A stretch of 64,000 nucleotides of DNA from Sepioteuthis lessoniana (Eukaryota > Mollusca > Cephalopoda > Myopsida > Loliginidae): contig OY757924.1 of the NCBI GenBank assembly GCA_963585895.1, positions 63,440,687 through 63,504,686 of the forward strand. Reading direction: 5' to 3'. The notes below the pieces were generated by a model. That model worked only from the letters and a program-made list of their open reading frames with translations. It did not search any database and was not told the DNA's origin. The position numbers and the translations under genes are program-made. How positions within the stretch are numbered: position 1 is the stretch's first letter; each line of letters begins with the position of its first letter. Positions 56,610-64,000 of this stretch are shown one piece after another.

Positions 56610-57690
56610 CATTCAAAATTATTAAACCAGAATCATATACTTTTTTTTCTTTTTCATCCTAAAGTGTTTTAAACATCTCTTAAGCAACACTATGTTACTC
56701 GTTTTCTTGGGCAAATCTGACCATTTTAAAACCATTCCTTTTAAAAACATTTATTTTTTTTAGTACTGAACCTGATAATTTTTTCCATAATTTACCTCAT
56801 GCAATGACTTGCACTCGCATTATGCTATATTGTGTTTAATTCCTGGTTGTTTGCTAATACTTTTTTCCCTATGCAGAGGACAATTTTATTAGAATCACCA
56901 GAATAGGACAATGACTGCACCAATAATCGCTGCATAACTAAATCAATGCCTTGAAAAAAATGTCTGTATACACTGAGAAGACATGACTAGGTTAAGCTGT
57001 CTTATATGACATAGATTCTGTCAAGAAACTATTGCTGAGGAAGCAAAAAACATCGAAAGGCTGCAGCGGCTAAGGTGCCCAAAGACTCGACATAAAGAGC
57101 TGTGGAATGAAATCCTTTTGACTGATGAATCAAAGTCCAAAATATTAGGTTCTTTGAGCGGCGAATAGTTGGTTAAATGGATGAAAATAACTGTATCTCA
57201 TCAACCGTAAATCATTGTGTACGGGGCCAACTGAAAAATCGGGAATTTGGATTAAAAGAAAGGAAGAATAGAACATCCTTAAACTGGTGACTTTGCCGAT
57301 GATATCAGGCGATTAAATCTCATTGAACAGGTATGTGATGAACCTGAAAGAAAATTCAGAGCCAAACAATCCTCAAGAGCCAGTCATTTCTGGCAACTCT
57401 TGGTTGATATGTTCGTTGAGCTGTCTTTATTTTACATGCAGGCTCTTGAGAAAAATGCCGACAATATATGGAGCATTGATAGTGGAAAAAGAGGTCATTT
57501 TTATGAATCAAAATTTAAAGAATTTTTGGGGTTTAATTTGAATTAAATGTGGTTTTAAAAAAGGTTAAATTTAGTATGATGAATAAAAACATACTGGGGC
57601 TTTATTTATTTCCGTAGAAATAACACATTTTGAATGAGAAATAAAAAATAATGAAGGTGGGTGTACTTTTGATGACTTGTGTCGATAGAT
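56610..57690 (+). mobile_element. Tc1-like DNA transposon remnant
   Basis: Region around the transposase remnant. The edges (ATTCAAAATTATTAAACC near 56612 and the complement of GGTGTACTTTTGATGAC near 57661) are plausible but imperfect inverted termini. Confidence 0.5.
57060..57545 (+). pseudogene. Tc1-like transposase, centrally deleted
   Basis: The first part reads WNEILLTDESKSKIFGS, the first catalytic aspartate region of Tc1 transposases. The second part resumes near 57300 with N-L-I-E-Q and continues with frameshifts to IYGALIVEKEVIF-type C-terminal residues (KMPTIYGAL and GGHF-equivalent regions). The middle of the protein, including the second aspartate block, is missing, so it is not functional. 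Nothing of the DNA-binding domain is clear upstream. Confidence 0.78.
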
Positions 57691-57723
57691 ACTTATATAT
57701 GTATATACACACACAAACTTATA

Positions 57724-57727
<4 letters not shown>

Positions 57728-57760
<33 letters not shown>

Positions 57761-57875
57761 GTGTATTTATTAATGCATATAGGCACATGTAAAAAAAAAT
57801 CTAACTATATATGTATATGTGTGTATGCATATAAGGTTGTGTAAAAATATATATATATATATATATATATATGTG
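57728..57875. repeat. (TA)n microsatellites
   Basis: TA tracts at about 57728-57756 and 57846-57872. Confidence 0.9.
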
Positions 57876-58309
57876 GATGTGGCATGGGCATTTACCTACA
57901 TTCACAAAATCGCATTTCCCTTCATATGTATACAATCATATTTTTTCTATTGCTGACAATATTTCTAATATATATAATTAAATAATTCTCCAGTTTAAAA
58001 GAATGTTTATATGATCTTTTACGAATGCTGTTTTTTTTTCTTTATGCACAAAGAGGAATTATATCAAGTTTTCAACCTTTTTATGAACAGCTTCATAACA
58101 AATATGGATTTCACTATGAGCGTATGAGTGTGAACTTATATATTTTCATTTTTATATAAAAAAATTAAGTGAAATCAGAATCTGGACGGAATTAGACAAG
58201 GTAAAAATCAATCACAGAAGATAAAATGCACATAGAGTGAAATGATGGATTTTTCGAGAGAAACATATACTTTCTAATTGCAAACATCTGCACCGCGTAT
58301 ATTCATCCT
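57876..58309. other. No recognisable feature
   Basis: AT-rich. Confidence 0.5.
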
Positions 58310-58310
58310 A

Positions 58311-58378
<68 letters not shown>

Positions 58379-58381
58379 CTA

Positions 58382-58423
<42 letters not shown>

Positions 58424-58426
58424 CTA

Positions 58427-58482
<56 letters not shown>

Positions 58483-58485
58483 CTA

Positions 58486-58529
<44 letters not shown>

Positions 58530-58540
58530 CTAATTCTATC
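58310..58540. repeat. Minisatellite (TA)n-ATCTAATTCTGT
   Basis: A TC tract, then four TA tracts each followed by ATAATCTAATTCTGT (last variant ATCTAATTCTAT). Same logic as the 9.98-10.42 kb array but a different punctuation. Confidence 0.95.
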
Positions 58541-59614
58541 CATATTCTGATGTTATGTTAATAAGATCAAAATAGAAAAAATGGGTACATTTCAAACTCA
58601 TATGCACAAAGAAAAATCCACGATCTTTTTTATGAAAGTTTTTATAGAAAAGTTTTTAAAAATTGATATAATTCCTCTCTATGCACCAGGAATAAAAGGA
58701 ATGAGATTCATGAAACGTCATATTAAATTTCGTTCTACATTGATGAAATATTTAAATATGTATATATATATATATATAAGGATTATTATCTGAAACAAAA
58801 AAAGTGATGATCGTATCAATGTGTGCATAGAAAGGGAAATACACTGGTGTGCATACAGATGCACACGCACCTATGTAAATTCAAATGGATTTCTTGGATT
58901 GGAAATACTGTAATACATTTTTAGAATGAATTTTTTAAAATCAGATGTAAACCAGTAGTAGTTTAAAAACAAAATATAATTTATGGTTTTAAGAAATAAT
59001 CTCAAGGAAAATAATTTAATCCAGCATTATGGGCAAGTAACTAATGATTTACTTGACAAAATTTCTTCTGTAAACAGATTTTTTTACAAATACTGTATGT
59101 GTTCTATGCAAAGATTTTCTTTTTTACGTTGTCAGAGAATTTAAAGGGAAGTTGCCCAAAGAGGCTTAAGAAACAAAAACGAAAAAAGTCCAAGCAATGA
59201 CAAAAATTAAAACGATGAGCAAAATAAAAACAAAATCTAAATTATATTCTAATGGATTTTTCAGTAAATGATAAAAAAGCGGCAAGACGTTAAATGGGGT
59301 TAAAATGAGGAATAAAATCTAAAGCAAATAGTGGATATATAAAATCTACAAAAGATAAAGATGAATGAAATCTAGAAAAGTTTAAGTAAAAAGAAAAATA
59401 CCAAAGGGTGAGAGCATGCTAATTAAAATATCACTAAATTGAGGAAAGGATAGAAAAATAATTACTATTGTAATAGTTTTAACAGAAAAAATTCCTCTGA
59501 GAAAACGATCCACGAAGCACAAGCCCTGAATTGATTTCTGATGGAAAATTTGTCGTGGAAATCTCGAAAATTGAGCTTTTTTAGCGCTTATAAAATATCA
59601 TCTATCATATATAA
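58541..59614. other. No recognisable feature
   Basis: A-rich. A 70-codon frame at 58581-58793 has no motif I recognise. Confidence 0.5.
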
Positions 59615-59880
59615 ACCCCTTCCTACAAGTAGGATGTGTCACAAAGTCATTTTTTACTTTGACCTTAACAGGTTTAAATTTGAAGTATTCCTTTATGATT
59701 GGTTACCATACCAATTATGAAAAACTAAGTCTGCCCTACTATTTACCAATAACCCGAGGGATATTGGATTCATACTTTTCCCTTGGTTAATAGAAGTAAT
59801 GTGAAATAAAAACAGCCTCGTCCAGGTTTGAAACTAGTGTGGCAGAGTCCATTTCCTACGAATGTAAGAATTAAAACACG
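59615..59880 (-). mobile_element. SINE family B, diverged
   Basis: Complement of the family: CCTTAACAGGTTTAAATTTG, TACTATTTACCAATAACCCG, and head TCCAGGTTTGAAACTAG. It ends against a (TA)n tract. Confidence 0.82.
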
Positions 59881-59882
59881 AT

Positions 59883-59883
<1 letters not shown>

Positions 59884-59940
<57 letters not shown>
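59884..59940. repeat. (TA)n microsatellite
   Basis: Uninterrupted TA tract. Confidence 0.95.
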
Positions 59941-59942
<2 letters not shown>

Positions 59943-60009
59943 ACTTACCTCGACAACAATATCTTATGGACTGAAAAAATATGAACATAGGCATTGTAAA
60001 GAGTAGAAG

Positions 60010-60170
60010 TGTTTGTGCCAAATAATCGATCGGAGGGATATCTGATCAACCCAATAAAATACAATAACGTTTCTTCCAAGCTATGGTTTTCTCAGTAGTA
60101 ATGTATGGATACACCACCCGGTCACTATTGAAAAACATGGAGAAAAGGATGTGAACCCAATGCTATCAAT
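60010..60170 (+). pseudogene. RTE-like LINE fragment (plus strand)
   Basis: Reads LINP..., SKLWFSVVMYGYTT and KNMEKRM, decayed equivalents of SDLTDKMKRS, FQAAVVSILLYGCTTW and KRLERRL of the intact LINE. Confidence 0.65.
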
Positions 60171-60335
60171 AAGATTCAATTATAATGAATCAATAAATTT
60201 AATGAAATGCCTTCTCAGGTATTTACATTATCTTATTTCCCCATATCACATCTAATACGAGGGAGTAAACAAAAGGTTATTTATATTTATCGCATGAATC
60301 CTCATTAGATAATTGCAAATACACATGCGTATGTG

Positions 60336-60336
60336 C

Positions 60337-60369
<33 letters not shown>
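60336..60369. repeat. (TA)n microsatellite
   Basis: TA tract. Confidence 0.95.
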
Positions 60370-60373
<4 letters not shown>

Positions 60374-60394
60374 GAGATAGAGACCAAAATTCGA

Positions 60395-60600
60395 ATAGTG
60401 TGGACAGTCTCTTGCGTCAGACCAAGTTTATTTCTATCATCATGTGAAGGGGACCATAGAGGAACCTCACTTATGAATTCGTTCATACTTCTCTAACCAC
60501 GTCCTGAAAATCTCTTTCGCCTAATTTCAATGATTTTAGATAACAAGTCGGTGGTCGTGAGGCTGCTGTTTTGTAGAATCTTGCTATTGCCTTGTTACAG
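60395..60600 (-). pseudogene. RTE-like LINE 3' fragment
   Basis: Complement reads NEFISEVPLWSPSHD (equivalent of DELISDVLLWTPTH) and decayed upstream codons. It is opposite to the neighbouring fragment at 60010-60170, so two independent pieces. Confidence 0.72.
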
Positions 60601-61075
60601 CCAGAAATAAAGACACTAGAAATGAATTAATTAAACAAATATATTTAGAAAAAACAGCAATACAACAAAAACAAATGAGAGGTTTACCAGCGAGACTATT
60701 CAGATCCGACTGTCAAGGCTGTCGGCTGGATATTGCCTTCTACATAAGAGCAGTACCTGCTGCTATTTATAGCTTGGAGAGTTCAAGAGTCCGTGGGTAA
60801 ATTACTGTAACCCCTTCTCCTAAGTACTAATTCGGCGGGAGACTAAAAACCTTTTTTTTTACCTCTTTGTGTTAACTTCGATAAAATCCGTTATTTTCAT
60901 TTTCCTCTTTCAACGACGTTGTTCCGTGGCCGCTTGAAGTAATGGCAGTTAAAAAAGTATTGTAAATGACATCCATGGCATTTTTCTCTTCAGGAGGAGT
61001 TCTGTCAGCATCGCCCGACAGGTGTTTTCTGAATTACTCTTGTGAGTAAACTTGGGACCTTTAATAAAGTAGACC
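60601..61075. other. No recognisable feature
   Basis: Nothing recognised before the SINE target site. Confidence 0.5.
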
Positions 61076-61084
61076 ACATTAACT

Positions 61085-61342
61085 GGCCCAGCGGTTAGAG
61101 TGTTCGCCAATGGCCCGGGAGACCTGGGTTCAATCCCAGGTCGAGTCATACCAAAGACTTTAAAAATGGAACTTGATACCACCTTGCTTAACACTCAGCA
61201 TTATAAGGTACGGTTCAAGGGTAAAGTGGAGCAATCCTGGGAATGGAGTAGCGCCCTCCCCTACACCTTGGTGTAGTAGCTATCGAAAAGGGAGCCTTCG
61301 GGTCAACCTCGACTATGGTCGACTAACTTTACTTTTTAACTT
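61085..61342 (+). mobile_element. SINE family C, full length, ~9-bp target-site duplication
   Basis: Nearly identical to 4851-5110 over its whole length. ACATTAACT at 61076-61084 recurs at 61343-61351. Confidence 0.92.
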
Positions 61343-61479
61343 ACATTAACTGTTCTTTTCTCAATATGCACCCATTTCCCAGAAAGATAATTATCACGAA
61401 ATGTCCAGAAAAAAAATCTCCTGGTTGGTAGCGCTTTAAGGTACAATGTTTATTCGTCCGAATTCTTACTGTGTAGCAT

Positions 61480-61952
61480 AATGTGATTTTAAATTGTCCC
61501 TCAGCTCGAACAGAAGCAATCGATGTATCTTCAAGAGCTTCTTTGTGCTTCGGGATTAATCTGGACTGTCAGTTGGCATGACGGAGTTTTTTAGACGGTA
61601 TGAACTCCATTTTAAAGTTATAATTTAAGGAGATCGTTGCCCATCTCCGCAGTCTATTTACTGTATGCATAGGCTGACAATTTTTTGAACCGAAGATGTT
61701 AAGTAAAGGTTTATGGTCCGTCTGCAATGTGAAGTGTCTACCGTGAATATACTAGTGAAAGTTCGTTACAGCGAAAATAATCCCTAACAACTCGTTCTCA
61801 ATTTGGGAGTAGTTGTCTTCTGCAGGAAGAAGTATTTTCGACGCGTGAAAAAGTGGTTTGTGAAATCCATCTGGCATGTTGTGGAAAATACATGCTCCAA
61901 TGTGGTACGAGTTGGTTTCACTGACAACTATAATGTTCATTTCTGGTTTATC
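61480..61952 (-). pseudogene. Gypsy pol: RNase H part
   Basis: Minus strand residues ASKILLPAEDNYSQIENELL and GIIFAVTNFH mark the RNase H region that follows RT in Ty3/Gypsy pol, where it removes the RNA strand. Further on, frameshifted remains equivalent to the H-F-x-L-x-T-D-H-K block (near 61735) and the region after it extend to about 61480. The 3' part has stops and frameshifts. Integrase was not found. Confidence 0.85.
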
Positions 61953-62156
61953 ATATTTATCATATTTACCCAACCCCTCCGCTCGGGCAGGATATGACAC
62001 AAGGTCATTTTTAAGCGAAGTTTAACAGGTTTGAATTCAGAGTTTTCCTTCTCCTAGACTAGTTGCCTCACCAAGGCTGAAGAACCTAGTCTTCCCTACT
62101 ATTTACCCATAGCTGGAGGGAGAATAATTGGATACATACCTTTCCCAATGGTATAG
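61953..62156 (-). mobile_element. SINE family B, 5'-truncated, 19-bp target-site duplication
   Basis: Lacks the tRNA-like head; it begins at the ACCATTGGGAAAGGTATG block and ends GGGGTTGGGTAAATATGATA. Flanking repeats 61934-61952 and 62157-62175 match at 18 of 19 bases. Inserted in the gypsy pol. Confidence 0.92.
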
Positions 62157-63427
62157 TGTTCATGTCTGGTTTATCGTGTGTAAGAATCATTCCGTCGTCA
62201 AGACTTCTTATATCTTGACGAATGCTTCCTGACATTCAAGTGTCCACTTTTAGTCCTTGTCTTTTTTCTGAGAAACATTTAAAGAAGCACGTAAGTTGTG
62301 TGTATTAGATATAAACACTGCCAGTCCTAGGAAACATTGTAGGAAGAGGCGTTTTCAGGAGCTGGCATGTCTTTAATTGCGGCAGCCCGTTCTTGATCTG
62401 GCCTTCTGCCATCTTTGTCGATAATGTACCTCAAGTATTTAATATTCTCCATAAAGAAGTCACATTTGGATTTTTCAATTTGAAACCGCACTCCTGAATT
62501 CTTGAGAAAATTTTATGAACATATTTCTTATGTTGTTCTACATTTTGACTGTCCATTAATGTGTTCCAAATATTCAACTGCGAAATCAATGTTGCTCACC
62601 ATAGTGTCCATTACTCGGAAGATTGCCGGCGCCACTTTGACCCAGAACGGAAGACGTTCGAATTGGTACAATCCACAATGAGTGTAAATACAGAGTAACT
62701 TAGAACATTCTTCCTCCACTGGTATTTGAAGATACGCGTCACTGAGATCAATTTAAGAAAAATGAAATCGTCCATTACTTTCGCAAAAATTTTTTCCGGG
62801 CTTTGATAGTGATAGTGTTTGAGTGCAGCATTAAGCACCGCCGAGAAGACGGCGCAGACCCGGATCTCCTTCAACTTCTTTTTCACTTAGACGCTCGGTG
62901 AAGCCCATTGACTATAACCAATTGTCGACAGAACCCCGGTTCCTTGAAGTTAGTGGTAATGAGGCAAAGGGCACATTTCGGTATTTCTTAAACCCTGGCC
63001 GGATGTTTTCTTTAACTCGAATTTTCCCGTCATCTTACCACACCGAACAAGTGCCCCAGAAAAAAAAAAACCTCCAGAAAATTTTTTTACACATTTCACT
63101 TTTTGCTTTGGTGATCAGATTTTCGAGTTTTTGGCAAAATTGAATTAATTGGCATGTCCAACAACATAAATGTGTCCATCCATTTTCTGTATTCTTTAAT
63201 ACGAATTTTTTTTTTTTTAGTTTTATCGTCTTTCCTTGAAAGGTTACTGTTGTTATAAGTTCTCCCTCAAACTTGATTTTCTTCCTTGTTACGGACCAAG
63301 TCATTTTATTAGATCTTAGCAAGGTTAGTTTTCCCAACTTTTTCCCAGTGTGTAGATTTATGATTGTCAAATCTAACCAAGAATCCAACTGTAATTTTAT
63401 ATTTTCATTTAGGATTTGTGCTTGCAC
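62157..63427 (-). pseudogene. Gypsy pol: protease and reverse transcriptase
   Basis: From 63427 downward: a protease-like block where the expected D-S/T-G active site reads LDSWLDLTIIN, so the catalytic glycine position is altered; then KIKFEGELITTVTFQGKTIK, the usual protease-RT linker region. RT follows (KEIRVCAVFSAVLNAALKHY near 62850; LYQFERLPFWVKVAPAIF near 62650). The YxDD catalytic box is degraded to YLEH (near 62580). The later thumb region at 62400-62500 is frameshifted. Nonfunctional on several counts. Confidence 0.87.
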
Positions 63428-63499
63428 CTATTTCCTAATGTTTAGCCTGTCTTGCTCATCTGATTTTGTGTTTTTTTTCGCAGCTATTAACTTTCCTCA

Positions 63500-63620
63500 C
63501 TCGACAGTGTGAGTTTTTGGGCCCGACATGACTACAAGTTAGGCACTTCTTATTCCCGTAAGGGCAATTCTTATACAGATACAGATACCCACAACCACAA
63601 CACAGGTTAGGGAACGAGTT
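63500..63620 (-). pseudogene. Gypsy gag: zinc-knuckle end
   Basis: Minus strand reads CCGCGYL, NCPYGNKKCLTCSHVGPK and NSHC: a C-x2-C cluster and a C-x2-C-x4-G-type knuckle typical of the gag C-terminus upstream of protease. Frame is lost between this and the protease block. Confidence 0.75.
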
Positions 63621-63714
63621 GTCGTGTTTCTTTTTGTATTGGTTTGATTCAGAGTAAAAAATATATTTTTCCTTTTGGCGCGCCTTTCTTATGTGTGCTA
63701 TGCCGGATTCTTCA

Positions 63715-63835
63715 TAAAATGTGTGCTCATTCTAAAGTAAATTGTTTGAAATAGAACTGATTATTCTTATAAAATGGATTTCGCTTTAAATAACCTACAC
63801 AGGTTAATATACTTAAAATCCCACACAACCAACCC
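63715..63835 (+). repeat. Family-D 3' part
   Basis: One core unit (AAATTGTTTGAAATAGAACT) and the tail TTTAAATAACCTACACAGGT with an A/C-rich end. Confidence 0.85.
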
Positions 63836-64000
63836 ACTAGATTCCTCAGTATTTTTCAAATCTTAGCGGAGGCTTACGATTCTCTGACAGTCTTCCGCTA
63901 TTCTTTGGACAATAAGGTTTGGCTTGTTTTCCTATTTATTCAGAACTCAGCAGATAATTTCAGCATCTTTAGCTGAAACGAGTCCCTGAACAAATATCAG
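63836..64000. other. No recognisable feature to window end
   Basis: Nothing recognised in the last 165 bases. Confidence 0.5.

Larger units (their letters stand above)
61480..63620 (-). mobile_element. Ty3/Gypsy LTR-retrotransposon internal region, decayed
   Basis: Minus-strand gag zinc knuckles, protease, RT and RNase H remnants in the usual order. No LTRs were recognised at either side. Split by a SINE at 61953-62156. Confidence 0.85.

Noticed and set aside
58310-58540. CRISPR-like regular repeats
   Set aside because: The 'spacers' are TA tracts. The context is eukaryotic and it is a minisatellite.

Overview
This is eukaryotic, gene-poor, AT-rich DNA. I found no host exon, rRNA or true tRNA gene that I could support; everything recognisable is transposable-element or satellite DNA. 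The mixture suggests a mollusc, most likely a coleoid cephalopod: RTE-like and I-like LINEs, a restriction-like-endonuclease LINE, several tRNA-derived SINE families, a mariner whose C-terminus resembles cephalopod copies I know, and very abundant (TA)n tracts. That placement is inference, not proof.

Layout. 0-6 kb: an RTE fragment split by a SINE, then an old ~1.1-kb tandem duplication carrying different SINE insertions in each copy. 6-9 kb: mostly unclassified sequence. 9-11 kb: a truncated mariner, then a (TA)/GTGTAAATAA minisatellite holding an RTE fragment and a SINE. 11-18.9 kb: repeated 3' pieces of a restriction-like-endonuclease LINE, a 183-bp palindrome, a 530-bp foldback and a perfect hairpin. 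19-26.8 kb: microsatellites and nested SINE-C and family-D copies. 26.8-30 kb: an RTE-like LINE with an uninterrupted 1039-residue endonuclease/reverse-transcriptase frame (minus strand). 30.2-32.7 kb: five ~497-bp tandem units beside its 5' end. 33-46.5 kb: family-D repeats, SINEs, RTE fragments and (TA)n tracts, several followed by a hammerhead-like motif. 46.5-51.65 kb: a decayed I-like LINE (plus strand) with gag-like ORF1, endonuclease, RT and RNase H remnants. 51.7-61.4 kb: SINEs, RTE fragments, a Tc1-like remnant and microsatellites. 61.5-63.6 kb: a decayed Ty3/Gypsy gag-pol (minus strand) split by a SINE.

How the parts relate. SINE families A and D share a 3' tail that is also found just downstream of the I-like LINE ORF2, which suggests that this LINE lineage mobilised them. 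The RTE-like LINE ends in a (TGA)n tail that supplies its own stop codon, and several truncated RTE copies here end in the same way. Target-site duplications can be read directly around seven SINE copies, and an eighth insertion (a family-D fragment) has a 28-bp duplication, so the nesting order can be reconstructed. Family letters A-G are my own labels. Boundaries of decayed elements are approximate (tens of bases).
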